The position numbers and the translations under genes are program-made. This document shows, in pieces, positions 1 through 8,017 of a stretch of DNA of 64,000 bases (position 1 is its first letter; every line of letters begins with the position of its first letter). The DNA comes from DASUPK01 sp963815665 (GTDB lineage: Bacteria > Actinomycetota > Thermoleophilia > Solirubrobacterales > 70-9). The notes under the pieces are model-generated. The model made no database searches, was not told the DNA's origin, and worked only from the letters and a program-made list of their open reading frames with translations. The stretch is taken from NCBI GenBank assembly GCA_963815665.1, contig CAWFHN010000006.1, positions 310,001-374,000 on the forward strand, given 5' to 3'.

Positions 1-360
1 GGCCGGCTTCACGACGGGCGGCGCGACCCTCGGTGGTGTGACCTTGGGCGGCGGAGTGTCAGGCGGGGGAGGTGGCGGCGGCGGGTCGGGGCCTGGATCC
101 GGATCTGGAACCGGGTCTGGATCTGGGGCTGGATGTGGATGTGGATGTGGATGGAATGTGTGCCCGCTGTTGTCAAAGTGATCGTTGCCGCCGCCGTGGT
201 GGAAGCCGTCGCCGTGCGAAGGCTGTGGCGGGGATGCCTGAACCCGGTCACCGTCCAGAACGGACAGGGAGATCAGTGCAAGGGCGCAGGCAGCGAGAAG
301 CAGCACCAGGTGCGCGCACACTTGGCGACCGCTCCCCCTTGAGCGGCGAGTCGAAGGCAT
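1..360 (-). CDS. Proline-rich exported protein, N-terminal part (cut by window edge)
   Basis: An open frame of 120 codons starts at ATG 358-360 and runs off the left edge without a stop. The N-terminus has basic residues (Arg/Ser-rich, residues 2-12) followed by a hydrophobic stretch around residues 14-35 (HLVLLLAACALALISLSV), which fits a signal peptide or membrane anchor. After it comes a His/Gly-rich part and then a low-complexity spacer of alternating His-Pro, Asp-Pro and plain Pro (about residues 65-105), reaching Pro/Thr/Val at the edge. Such spacers usually connect a membrane anchor to an outer domain, which would lie outside this window. No family can be named. The opposite-strand frames here are low-complexity shadows. 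Confidence 0.6.
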   Translation of the reverse strand, partial: MPSTRRSRGSGRQVCAHLVLLLAACALALISLSVLDGDRVQASPPQPSHGDGFHHGGGNDHFDNSGHTFHPHPHPHPAPDPDPVPDPDPGPDPPPPPPPPDTPPPKVTPPRVAPPVVKPA

Positions 361-425
361 CGCGGCATTCTCACCGGATTCGAACGAATGTCCATTGGGA
401 AAAACACTGATCCTCGAAATCCGAC

Positions 426-1436
426 TCAGTCGGTGCCGCCGTACTCCGGATCGCGATACACCCGCTTCAGCCAGGGCGGGCTGATCGCGAACGAATACGA
501 ATCTCGATCCGAGAGGGTCTCGATGGGAATCAGCTTGATGTTGCCGCGCGGGGTCGTCCGCGCGCCCGGTCCGAAGAGCGCGCTGCCGATCCGGTTCGCG
601 AGCAGCTCCTGGCGATGTCGCTCCTCCCGGCCGGCCAGCGGGCCCCTGAAAGGCTTGTCCTCGATCGCCTGCCGGGTGTTCGCCAGCAGGCCCGCGAGCT
701 CCCGCTGCAGCGAGCCCTCGGTGGCGTGACCGGCGTGGCTCCCGCCGGAGACGTACAGCGTCCCCTCCGACGGCGTCCACCCCCGCTCGTCGCGGAGCCC
801 CAGCCGCTCGGTGGCATCCCTGATCGCCGAGGCGCCGGGCACCTTGCCCGAGGCATCCGATGCCCAGTCGACGGCCGGGGCATCGGCGCCGTTGTACCCG
901 TTGTGGGAGCTGGCGCGGGCGTCGACGCTGCCGTCCGGGTTGATCCGCACCTGGTAGCCCTCCCAGTCGTCCTCATGGAAGCCCTTGTCTCCATAGAGCG
1001 CCCGTGAGGTGGCCGAGTCCCCGTAGTACTCCCAGTACTGAACGTAGACCCGGCCCGCTCGCTCGCCGCTGCAGTCGTACCCGCGAACCGCGGCCCGCGT
1101 CTGGTCGCGGCAATCGATCACGCGGGTGAAGAGAGTCACGGGGCGGCCGGCGAGCGAGTGCGCCACCCGGCCGGTATCCGGCCCATCCGAGCACGACGGC
1201 GTCCGGCAACCGCGGAAGTCGACGGGCAGGGCGGTCATGCCGCGCTCGTAGACAATGCGCGGGGCGTTGTCGCGGACCTCGGCGGCCAGGTCGCCGTAGG
1301 GCCCGGCGAGCTGCGGATCGCTGCGGCAGCCGTAGCTCAGCTTGACCGCGCAGACCATCCGCTCGCCGATCTCATAGGCGAGCGCCATTCCCGGGAGCCG
1401 CAGCCCGCCCAGCCAGGCGAGGGCGCCGAGGGCCAT
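426..1436 (-). CDS. Exported protein with TadE-like N-terminus and Vps62/DUF946-like HEDDWEG motif
   Basis: From the first ATG this is 336 aa. The part from about residue 130 on contains YVQYWEYYGDS and, about 25 residues later, HEDDWEGYQVRI, which resembles the conserved blocks of Vps62/DUF946-type domains (aromatic YW..Y followed by H.GDWE); this is a motif-level resemblance only. Several cysteines (about 29, 37, 77, 82, 109, 121) suggest an exported disulfide-bonded protein. The frame stays open upstream of ATG 1436 and there encodes RSGQGTVEWIALIALV, a typical class III/TadE-like signal, but no ATG, GTG or TTG exists in that frame before the stop at 1557-1559, so the true start is unresolved (see findings). 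Function unknown. Confidence 0.65.
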   Translation of the reverse strand: MALGALAWLGGLRLPGMALAYEIGERMVCAVKLSYGCRSDPQLAGPYGDLAAEVRDNAPRIVYERGMTALPVDFRGCRTPSCSDGPDTGRVAHSLAGRPVTLFTRVIDCRDQTRAAVRGYDCSGERAGRVYVQYWEYYGDSATSRALYGDKGFHEDDWEGYQVRINPDGSVDARASSHNGYNGADAPAVDWASDASGKVPGASAIRDATERLGLRDERGWTPSEGTLYVSGGSHAGHATEGSLQRELAGLLANTRQAIEDKPFRGPLAGREERHRQELLANRIGSALFGPGARTTPRGNIKLIPIETLSDRDSYSFAISPPWLKRVYRDPEYGGTD

Positions 1437-1594
1437 CGAAACGAGGGCGATCAGGGCGATCCACTCGACCGTCCCCTGCCCCGACCTGGTTCGAGCACAC
1501 GCGAATGAAGCTAGGACGCGGGGTGTGCCCCGGGGCGCGCAGCCATGACGAAAGGCTCACCGATCGGCGTCGAAGCAGGTGCTAGGGTCGCGCC

Positions 1595-1834
1595 GTGGCC
1601 GACGAGCTCCGCACGACCCCGGGGAAGAAGGAGCGGGGCGCGAGCTTTTACATCACCGTCATCGCGCTCGTCCTCGCTGCCATCTTCGTCCTACAGAACA
1701 CGCAGAAGGTGGACGTGAAGTTCTTCTTCTCGACCACCAACATCCCGCTGATCTTCGCCCTGCTGCTCGCCGCGCTCCTCGGCTTTGTGATCGGCCTGGC
1801 GCTACCGCGCTTCCGCCGGCCGAAGGACGACTGA
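1595..1834 (+). CDS. LapA-domain small membrane protein
   Basis: A 79-aa protein starting at GTG. Two hydrophobic segments (about residues 18-35 and 48-66) are separated by NTQKVDVKFFFSTTNIPL, the typical layout of the LapA/DUF1049 domain: membrane span, polar loop with a V.F.F pattern, second span, then a basic cytoplasmic tail (PRFRRPKDD). Family members sit in the inner membrane; LapA-type proteins in other bacteria take part in envelope assembly, but the role in actinobacteria is not settled. The gene stands alone on the plus strand and converges on pntB; a truncated copy of a dispersed repeat fills the 41 bp between them. Length is at the short end of normal for the family. Confidence 0.75.
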   Translation: MADELRTTPGKKERGASFYITVIALVLAAIFVLQNTQKVDVKFFFSTTNIPLIFALLLAALLGFVIGLALPRFRRPKDD

Positions 1835-1840
1835 GCACCC

Positions 1841-1876
1841 CGGCTTCGCCATCAGATCGCGGCCACAAGCGGCCGC
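1841..1876 (+). repeat. Dispersed 98-bp element, short copy A
   Basis: Thirty-six bases, from CGGCTTCGCC at 1841 to GGCCGC at 1876, match the left part of the full copy at 52060-52095 with one mismatch. The stem GCGGCC/GGCCGC around a six-base loop is intact. The internal part of the element is missing; the CTA that follows (1876-1878) is the TAG stop codon of pntB, as in the full copies. The copy lies between the convergent lapA-like and pntB genes and may act as a bidirectional terminator. Confidence 0.75.
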
Positions 1877-3294
1877 TAGAGCTCTTCCACCTGCGCGGCG
1901 ATGTCGGACGCGGCGCCCTTCGCGTCGCTGAACAGCATCGAGGTCTTGTCCTCGTAGAAGAGGTCGTTGTCGATGCCGGCGAAGCCGGGACTGAGGCTGC
2001 GCTTGATGACGATGACCTCCTTGGCCTGGTCGACCTCGATGATCGGCATGCCGGCGATCGGCGAGTTCGGATCGTCTTTCGCGGCCGGGTTGGTGACGTC
2101 GTTGGCTCCGATCACCACCGCCACATCGGTCTGCGGCATCTCGGCGTTGGCCTCGTCCATCTCCTCGAGCTGCTCGTAGGGCACGTCGGCCTCGGCGAGC
2201 AGCACGTTCATGTGCCCGGGCATCCGTCCCGCGACCGGGTGGATCGCGTAGCTCACGCGGACCCCGCGCTCCTCGAGCTCCTTGGCGAGCTCCTTGACCG
2301 CGTGCTGCGCCTGAGCCACCGCCATGCCGTAGCCGGGGACGAAGACGACGGAGTCGGCATAGCCGAGCTTGATCGCGGCATCCTCGGGGCCGATCGAGTG
2401 GACGGGGCGCTCCTCCCTCTCCCCCTGGGCCGTGCTGACCGCGCCGAATCCCGAGAAGAGCAGGTTGGCGATCGAGCGATTCATCGCGCGGCTCATCTCG
2501 AGCGTGAGGATCGTTCCCGACGAGCCCACCAGGGTTCCCGCGACGATCAGGACGACGTTGTCGAGCGCGAATCCCGCGGCGGCGGCGGCAAGGCCGGTGA
2601 AGGCGTTGAGCAGCGAGATCACCACCGGCATGTCGGCGCCGCCGATCGGCAGGACGAACATATTGCCCAGCACCGCCGCGGCGATCAGGATGCCGATGTA
2701 GAGGCCCTGGGAGGGCGAGTCGTGGTCGATGCCGAGCACGATGCAGCCGGCCAGGATCCCGGCGAGGAGCAGGCCGTTGACGATGTGCTGGCCGCGGAAC
2801 TGGACGGGGCGGCTGGGGATGATCGCCTGGAGCTTCCCGAAGGCGATGTTCGATCCCCAGAAGGAGACCGAGCCGATCACGGTCGAGAAGAGAATCGGGA
2901 CGAAGATGTCGAGCGGGATGCTCTGGCCCCCGGCCGAGACGTGCCTGAACTCAGACCAGGAGATCAGGGCCGCCGCGCCGCCGCCCACCCCGTTGTAGAG
3001 GGCGACCATCTGCGGCATCTGGGTCATCTGGACCCGGAAGGAGGCGATCGCGCCGACCGCCGTCCCGATCCCGATCCCGACGACGATCAGGACGCCGTTG
3101 CCGATCACGTCCAGCGACAGCGTCACCACGATCGCGACCAGCATCCCGGCGGCGGCGATCATGTTGCCGCGGCGGGCGGTGCGCGGGTGCGTGCCCTGCC
3201 TGATCCCGAGGATGAACAGGGAGAAGGCGACGATGTAGCAGGCGGTGACGAAGTCGCTGTTCTCCGTCAGCGCCAGAGGCGGGGCGAAGCTCAC
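1876..3294 (-). CDS. pntB: NAD(P) transhydrogenase subunit beta
   Basis: Beta subunit (472 aa, full length) of the proton-translocating transhydrogenase, which passes hydride from NADH to NADP+ driven by the proton gradient. The N-terminal half is the membrane domain II with many hydrophobic spans and the ALYNGVGGGAAAL signature near residue 100. The C-terminal domain III binds NADP(H): GYGMAVAQAQ, HPVAGRMPGHMNVLLAEA, GANDVTNPAA and the GFAGIDNDLF segment are all present. It starts at GTG 3294 and overlaps the stop of pntAB by four bases (GTGA), so translation is probably coupled. Its TAG stop lies at the edge of a dispersed repeat. Product assignment is secure. Confidence 0.96.
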   Translation of the reverse strand: MSFAPPLALTENSDFVTACYIVAFSLFILGIRQGTHPRTARRGNMIAAAGMLVAIVVTLSLDVIGNGVLIVVGIGIGTAVGAIASFRVQMTQMPQMVALYNGVGGGAAALISWSEFRHVSAGGQSIPLDIFVPILFSTVIGSVSFWGSNIAFGKLQAIIPSRPVQFRGQHIVNGLLLAGILAGCIVLGIDHDSPSQGLYIGILIAAAVLGNMFVLPIGGADMPVVISLLNAFTGLAAAAAGFALDNVVLIVAGTLVGSSGTILTLEMSRAMNRSIANLLFSGFGAVSTAQGEREERPVHSIGPEDAAIKLGYADSVVFVPGYGMAVAQAQHAVKELAKELEERGVRVSYAIHPVAGRMPGHMNVLLAEADVPYEQLEEMDEANAEMPQTDVAVVIGANDVTNPAAKDDPNSPIAGMPIIEVDQAKEVIVIKRSLSPGFAGIDNDLFYEDKTSMLFSDAKGAASDIAAQVEEL

Positions 3295-3605
3295 TGGCCC
3301 GCCTCCGGCTCCTCAGGCTTCGGCTTGCGGTCCCGACCGCGGAACATGCCGAGCATACGGTCGGTCACGAGGAAGCCGCCGACGATGTTGATCGTCCCGA
3401 AGGCGATCGCGATCACGCCGATCAGCTTCTCCAGCGAGTCGTCGGCTGAGCCGATCACGATCAGCCCACCGAGCATGACGATCCCGTGAATCGCGTTGGT
3501 CTGCGACATCAGCGGCGTATGCAGGGTGGTCGGAACCTTGGAGATCACCTCGAAGCCGACGAACGCGGCGAGGACGAAGATCGTGATTTCCGTGATCAAG
3601 CTCAT
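3291..3605 (-). CDS. pntAB: NAD(P) transhydrogenase subunit alpha part 2 (membrane domain)
   Basis: A 104-aa membrane protein, the transmembrane part of the alpha subunit encoded separately, as in the three-subunit transhydrogenases of Rhodospirillum and many actinobacteria. It has about three or four hydrophobic spans, with the conserved KVPTTLHTPLMSQTNAIHG segment around residues 24-42 and GVIAIAFGTINIVGGFLVTDRML near the end. The C-terminus is a short basic tail. Its ATG overlaps the pntAA stop by four bases (ATGA), and its own stop overlaps the pntB start (GTGA), so the three genes form one tightly coupled unit. Confidence 0.93.
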   Translation of the reverse strand: MSLITEITIFVLAAFVGFEVISKVPTTLHTPLMSQTNAIHGIVMLGGLIVIGSADDSLEKLIGVIAIAFGTINIVGGFLVTDRMLGMFRGRDRKPKPEEPEAGQ

Positions 3606-4720
3606 GACGCGGCCTCCTTGGCTCGTTCGTTCGTGATCTCGCCGTCCTTGGTGAGCAGGGAGCCGGCGATGATCTCGTCCTCGGTGTCGACCTCGAGGTT
3701 GCCCTCGTCGTCGATGAGGAGCTCGACCAGGTTCTGCAGGTTCTTGGCGTAGAGCGCCGAGGCGTTGCCGGCCATCTGGCTGGGCAGGTTGGCCGGGCCG
3801 ATGATCTTCACCCCATCCACCTCAACCGTCTCGCCGGGCACAGAGCCCTCGACGTTGCCGCCCGTCTCGGCGGCCAGGTCGATCAGCACGGACCCTGGGG
3901 CCATGCTCTTGACGGCATCGCCGGTGATCAGCCGCGGCGCCGGCCGACCCGGGATCTGGGCCGTGGTGATGATCACGTCCTGTCGCTTGGCGGCCTCGCC
4001 GAGTTCGCGCCGAAGCTGCTCGTTCTCCTCATCGGTGAGGGGCCGCGCGTAGCCGCCCTCGCCCTCGGCGTCCTTGACGGCCTCAACCTCGAGGAAGCGG
4101 CCGCCGAGCGACTGGACCTGCTCCTTGACGACCGAGCGGACGTCGAAGCCGGTGACCACGCCCCCGAGCCGCTTGGCGGTCGCGATCGCCTGCAGGCCGG
4201 CGACGCCGGCGCCGAGGATGAGGACCTTGGCCGGCGGGATGGTCCCGGCGGCGGTGGTCATCATCGGGAAGAGCCTTCCGGACTCGCGCGCGGCGATCAG
4301 CACCGACATGTAGCCGCCCAGGTTGGCCTGCGAGGAGAGCGCGTCCATCGACTGGGCGCGGGTGATCCGGGGGATCGCCTCCATGGCGAAGCTGGTCACC
4401 CGCGCCGAGGCGAGGCCCTTGGCGAGCGCCGGGTTGGTCAGCGGCTCGAGGAAGCCGATCAGGATCTGACCCTGCTTGAGGCGGCCCACCTCCTCGTCGG
4501 TGGGCGGTGTGACCTTGAGGACCACATCGGCACCCCAGACGTCGTCGCCGATCTTCGCACCGGCATCCGTGTACTCGGAATCGGGATGTGAGGCGCCCTC
4601 CCCGGCGCCGGGCTCGACCGCGACCTCGATCTCCTTCGCGGTGAGCGCCTTGACCACGTCGGGGACGAGCGCCACGCGGCGCTCTCCCTCTGCGGTCTCC
4701 TTTGGGACTCCGATCTTCAT
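3602..4720 (-). CDS. pntAA: NAD(P) transhydrogenase subunit alpha part 1 (NAD-binding)
   Basis: The soluble NAD(H)-binding domain I of the transhydrogenase (372 aa). Family blocks seen: MKIGVPKE at the start, PRITRAQSMDALSSQANLGG about residue 120, and the Rossmann dinucleotide-binding loop LILGAGVAGLQAIATAKRLGG about residue 160, shared with alanine dehydrogenase. I chose ATG 4720 because MKIGVPKE is the normal family N-terminus; a TTG five codons earlier would add MPASS. No strong ribosome-binding site precedes either. The gene follows an NTF2-like gene after 16 bases and overlaps pntAB, so it is most likely part of a five-gene operon with the F420 oxidoreductase upstream. Confidence 0.95.
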   Translation of the reverse strand: MKIGVPKETAEGERRVALVPDVVKALTAKEIEVAVEPGAGEGASHPDSEYTDAGAKIGDDVWGADVVLKVTPPTDEEVGRLKQGQILIGFLEPLTNPALAKGLASARVTSFAMEAIPRITRAQSMDALSSQANLGGYMSVLIAARESGRLFPMMTTAAGTIPPAKVLILGAGVAGLQAIATAKRLGGVVTGFDVRSVVKEQVQSLGGRFLEVEAVKDAEGEGGYARPLTDEENEQLRRELGEAAKRQDVIITTAQIPGRPAPRLITGDAVKSMAPGSVLIDLAAETGGNVEGSVPGETVEVDGVKIIGPANLPSQMAGNASALYAKNLQNLVELLIDDEGNLEVDTEDEIIAGSLLTKDGEITNERAKEAAS

Positions 4721-4736
4721 GGACGAGGCGGGCAAT

Positions 4737-5165
4737 CTAGTCGGTTTTTGGCTGAGACCACTCCGGTAGGCTCGCCGCCTCTAGCGCCTCGGACTTGGTC
4801 AGAAAGAAGCCGACACGGCTGACCTTGCCGTCGCGCACGCGATAGAGATAGGCGTGCTCCCCCCTCACCTGTGCACCGCTTAGACGGCCGCTGCCGCCGT
4901 GTCTCGCAAAGAGGAAGATCAGGCCCTCCGGTAACTCGCGGACCTCCTCGATGTCGAAGCGGTAATTGCGATCGAAGGTTCGGAACCAATCGCCGAACCA
5001 CTCACCCACCGCCTTCTTGCCCTCGTGCATACCGGGGTACGGCCCGGTGTTCTCCGACACGACCAGGATCACATCCTCGGCGTAGCCATTCATCGCGCGC
5101 TCGAAGTCGCGCTGATTCACCGCATCGAACTGGTCCAGGACGACGTCGACGTCCGCCTGCGACAC
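4737..5165 (-). CDS. NTF2-like/SnoaL-like protein
   Basis: About 142 aa with the NTF2-like cone fold pattern: a helix with D.VLDQFDAVNQRDFERAMNGYAEDV, then GPYPGMHEGKKAVGEWFGDWF, and a beta-sheet ending RVRDGKVSRVGFF. Proteins of this fold serve as small-molecule isomerases, hydrolases or binding modules; the closest general label is nuclear transport factor 2 family (SnoaL-like). No catalytic residue can be named safely. The upstream F420 oxidoreductase gene stops at 5172-5174; TTG 5171 directly after it and GTG 5165 are both possible starts, and I chose GTG. The tight spacing places it in one operon with the oxidoreductase and the transhydrogenase. Confidence 0.8.
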   Translation of the reverse strand: MSQADVDVVLDQFDAVNQRDFERAMNGYAEDVILVVSENTGPYPGMHEGKKAVGEWFGDWFRTFDRNYRFDIEEVRELPEGLIFLFARHGGSGRLSGAQVRGEHAYLYRVRDGKVSRVGFFLTKSEALEAASLPEWSQPKTD

Positions 5166-5171
5166 CGGCAA

Positions 5172-6248
5172 CTAGGCGGGTGAGCCGGCGCCGACCATGT
5201 CGGCGAGCTTCTCGAGGGTGCGGGTGTTCTCCTCGGCGTTGCCGTGCATCGGCGAGACGATCATCCGGTCGACTCCGGCGTCGGCGAAGCGCTTGACCCG
5301 CTCGGCGACCTCGTCTTCCGTGCCGATCATCGCCGTCGCATCGACCAGCTCGTCGGGGATCGCCGCATACGCCTCCTCGCGCTTGCCGTCGAGGTAGAGC
5401 GACTGGACCTCGTCGGCGACCTCGGCGAAGCCGAAGCGCCGGGTCAGGTCGGCGTAGAAGTTCGTCTTCTTCGAGCCCATCCCGCCGAGGTAGAGCAGCA
5501 GGCCGGCCTTGACGAGGCCGCGAGCGGCGTCGAGGTCGCCGTCGATCGCGACCTGGACCGAAGGGGAGACCTGGAAGTCCTCCCGAGACCGGCCGCTCTT
5601 GCCGAGGCCCGCCTCGATGTGCTCGCCCCACGCGTCCTCCCACTTGTCGACCGAGAAGAAGATCGGGATCCAGCCGTCGGCGATCTCCGCCGCCAGCTCA
5701 ACCGACTTGCGCCCGATCGCCCCCAGGTAGACCGGGATCTCGCTGCGGAGCGGGTGGACGTTGAGCTTCAGGGCTTTGCCCTGGCCGGTGACGCCGTCGC
5801 CCTCGGCCAGGGGGAGCGTGAAGTGCTTGCCCTCGTACTCGAGCCGGCCGTCGCGGGCGACGATCTGCTTGACGATCTCGACGTACTCGCGGGTGCGGCC
5901 CCAGGGCTTCTCGTACGGGACGCCGTACCAGCCCTCGGAGACCTGCGGGCCCGAGGGACCGAAGCCGAAGATGAACCGGCCGCCGGAGAGCGCGTCGATC
6001 GTGACCCCCGCCATCGCCGCGGCCGCCGGCTGGCGAGCCGGCACCTGGAGGATTGCCGCGCCGAGCTGGATCGTCTCGGTCTTCGCGGCCAGATAGGCGA
6101 GCACGCTGACGGCGTCCGAGCCGTAGGACTCGGCCGCCCAGACCGAGTCGAAGCCCGCCCGCTCGGCAGCCAGCACGATGTCCGTCGCCTCGTCGCCCTG
6201 GGGGCCGATCCCCCAGTAGCCGAGGTTGAGTCCAAGCTTCAAACCCAT
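5172..6248 (-). CDS. LLM-class F420-dependent oxidoreductase
   Basis: A 358-aa luciferase-like monooxygenase-fold protein. The N-terminus MGLKLGLNLGYWGIGPQ, then AERAGFDSVWAAESYGSDA, IQLGAAILQVPARQPAAAAM and GGRFIFGFGPSGPQVSEGWYG are characteristic of the F420-dependent LLM subfamily found in actinobacteria. Members move a hydride between reduced or oxidised coenzyme F420 and an organic substrate; the substrate here is unknown. The C-terminus ends with the common DRMIVSPMHG..EENTRTLEKLADM pattern. It is the first gene of a minus-strand run with an NTF2-like protein and pntAA-pntAB-pntB. F420 use agrees with the deazaflavin nitroreductase fragment at the right edge of the window. Confidence 0.9.
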   Translation of the reverse strand: MGLKLGLNLGYWGIGPQGDEATDIVLAAERAGFDSVWAAESYGSDAVSVLAYLAAKTETIQLGAAILQVPARQPAAAAMAGVTIDALSGGRFIFGFGPSGPQVSEGWYGVPYEKPWGRTREYVEIVKQIVARDGRLEYEGKHFTLPLAEGDGVTGQGKALKLNVHPLRSEIPVYLGAIGRKSVELAAEIADGWIPIFFSVDKWEDAWGEHIEAGLGKSGRSREDFQVSPSVQVAIDGDLDAARGLVKAGLLLYLGGMGSKKTNFYADLTRRFGFAEVADEVQSLYLDGKREEAYAAIPDELVDATAMIGTEDEVAERVKRFADAGVDRMIVSPMHGNAEENTRTLEKLADMVGAGSPA

Positions 6249-6297
6249 GTGCGGGCAACCCTAGTGATTCAGGGGCTGTCCGGCGTTCGGGATCGGC

Positions 6298-7500
6298 TCA
6301 GACGGCGGTGCCGTTGACGGTGACCGTGACCTGCTTGGGCATGCCGTCGTCCGGCGTGGCCGTGATCGTCGCCTCCCCGCCGGCGCCCGAAGCGGCGTCG
6401 ATCGAGAAGGTGGCGCTGAGCTTGTCGGCGGGGACGATTACGGTCGGCGGGATGGTCACGCCGGAGTTGCTGGATACCAGCGTGACGGTGGTGCCGTCAG
6501 GTGAGGGGGCCTCGCAGTCGAGGGTGATCTTGCCCGTCACGGACGACCCGGGCGACACGGTGGTGGGCGTCGCGGAGATGCCCACGACCACCGGATCCGG
6601 ACTGAGGACCGTGCGAATGGACGACGGGGAGCTGGTCGCCTGCGACGTACCGGCCGCCCCCGTGAGGGAGCCCGTGACCGTTACCCCCGGGGGCGAGGAG
6701 ACGGGCAGAATGGTGTCGACTCCGAAGGTCGCGCTGCTGGATCCGTCCGGGACGGTGACGGTCGAGGGGACCGTGAGGGAAAGGGCGTCGCTGCTCGACA
6801 GATCCAGCACGGAGTCGGCGTCCGCGGGGACATCGAGCGTGACGCGGTTCGTGCCGAAGTTGGCCAGGCCCACGTTGGGGAAGCACTTGTACCCGAGCGA
6901 CACCGACTTGACGCTCGGCTGCTCGACCACCTTGAGGTAGACCAACCGCGAGCTGGTACCGATGCTGGCGGTCACACCGGCGATGATGGTCGGCCCGGCG
7001 CTGGTCGTCACGGGGAAGGTCGCCGTCTTCTGGCCCGCGGCGACGTTGACGGCGCTGGGCACGGAGATCCTCGACGAGGAGCTGGCCAGCTTCACCGGCT
7101 GACCCGCGCTCGGCGCCTTGCCGCTGATCGTCACCTGCCCATGGGTGGTCCTGCTACCCAGAACGGGATTGTCGGTCAGGGCCAGAGCGCTCATGTGAGG
7201 GGCCGGGGCGGCCGGCGCGGTCACCGGCGGGGTGACGTTGGGGGTGACGCTGGGATTGGTCGCCTGCCCGGGCAGGCTCGTTGACGTACCGCCCGCCGCT
7301 CCTCGCTTGCACTTCTTCTTCTTCTTCTTCTTCTTGGCGGCGGCGGCCCTCTTCGCCTTCTTCTTCTTCTTCTTCTTGCACTTCGACTTCGACTTGGCGG
7401 TGGCGGCGCCGTGGTTCGCGCTTGCGGGCAGGGCGACCGACCCGGTGATGAGAACCAAGACGAGGAAGGCCAATGCGATGCGTCCGATCCGGATCGACAC
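6298..7500 (-). CDS. Exported Ig/beta-sandwich repeat protein with N-terminal Lys/Cys module
   Basis: A 400-aa protein starting at GTG. A signal peptide occupies about residues 1-28 (IALAFLVLVLITGSVALPASA). Directly after it comes a lysine-rich module with two cysteines about 22 residues apart enclosing KRAAAAKK, similar to the C-terminal modules of the two propeller proteins at 13030 and 14094. The rest, rich in Ser, Thr, Val and Pro, looks like three or four beta-sandwich repeats of about 80-95 residues with recurring patterns such as VPSAVNVAAGQKTATFPV, VPSTVTVPDGSSSATFGV and PPTVIVPADKLSATFSI. The homopurine lysine codon runs produce long CTT repeats on the plus strand. Likely cell-surface or secreted; function unknown. 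Confidence 0.8.
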   Translation of the reverse strand: MSIRIGRIALAFLVLVLITGSVALPASANHGAATAKSKSKCKKKKKKKAKRAAAAKKKKKKKKCKRGAAGGTSTSLPGQATNPSVTPNVTPPVTAPAAPAPHMSALALTDNPVLGSRTTHGQVTISGKAPSAGQPVKLASSSSRISVPSAVNVAAGQKTATFPVTTSAGPTIIAGVTASIGTSSRLVYLKVVEQPSVKSVSLGYKCFPNVGLANFGTNRVTLDVPADADSVLDLSSSDALSLTVPSTVTVPDGSSSATFGVDTILPVSSPPGVTVTGSLTGAAGTSQATSSPSSIRTVLSPDPVVVGISATPTTVSPGSSVTGKITLDCEAPSPDGTTVTLVSSNSGVTIPPTVIVPADKLSATFSIDAASGAGGEATITATPDDGMPKQVTVTVNGTAV

Positions 7501-7646
7501 GCTGATTGCTTCGACCCTGAGCGGGACGAGTCAACCGTCCGCTGAGCGACTGGACAGAATGCCACCACTCAGTTTTTGGGACGCCTTGCCGGCCAGACCT
7601 CGCAATGGGAGGGCTTGCGGAATGCTTGCGCTAGGATTGACCGGAG

Positions 7647-7985
7647 ATGAGTCCCGTCCTCACCCCCACTCTGCTCGATCCGATAGCCGAGTCGCTCGAG
7701 CTCTCCGAGACCGAGCTGGGCCGGCTGTTCGGGGTCAGCCGCCAGGCGGTGGGGCAGTGGCGGGAGCGCGGCGTTCCCTCGAACCGGATGGCGAAGGTCG
7801 CGACCGTCGCGGCCATCTGCGACCTGCTCGGTCACCGGCTCAGGCTTGAGCGCATTCCCGGGATCGCACGCCGGCCGGCGGAGGCCTACGGCGGCCTCTC
7901 GATGCTGGAGATGATCGAGCGCGACCGGCAGGACGAGCTGCAGGCGGAGATCCGCCGCTCATTCGACTGGGCGGCGTCGGCCTGA
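7647..7985 (+). CDS. Small HTH protein, putative antitoxin/regulator of RES protein
   Basis: A 112-aa protein with a helix-turn-helix in its first half (about residues 20-45, ELGRLFGVSRQAVGQWRERGVP). The second half (LLGHRLRLERIPGIARRPAEAYGG.SMLEMI) resembles the short tail found in Xre-type antitoxins next to RES-domain toxins, although the usual DUF2384 label cannot be confirmed by eye. It lies immediately before a RES-domain gene on the same strand, the normal order of the Xre-RES toxin-antitoxin family, in which the antitoxin binds its own promoter and the toxin. Start at ATG 7647. Confidence 0.7.
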   Translation: MSPVLTPTLLDPIAESLELSETELGRLFGVSRQAVGQWRERGVPSNRMAKVATVAAICDLLGHRLRLERIPGIARRPAEAYGGLSMLEMIERDRQDELQAEIRRSFDWAASA

Positions 7986-8017
7986 GGACGATCAAGCGCG
8001 GCGGGCCGTACCTCCGC

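Noticed and set aside
365..395. GGATTCGAAC, like the T-loop of a tRNA on the minus strand
   Set aside because: No T-stem or acceptor-stem partners and no anticodon arm can be found around it.
1579..3489. Very long plus-strand open frames opposite pntB and others (also 38878-41382 and 8425-10050)
   Set aside because: They are antisense to clearly coding genes, full of Arg/Asp/His, with no domain; typical shadows in GC-rich DNA.
7305..7385. CTT repeats that look like microsatellites or a replication artefact
   Set aside because: They are in-frame Lys codons of the Lys/Cys module, which occurs also in two other genes with different DNA.
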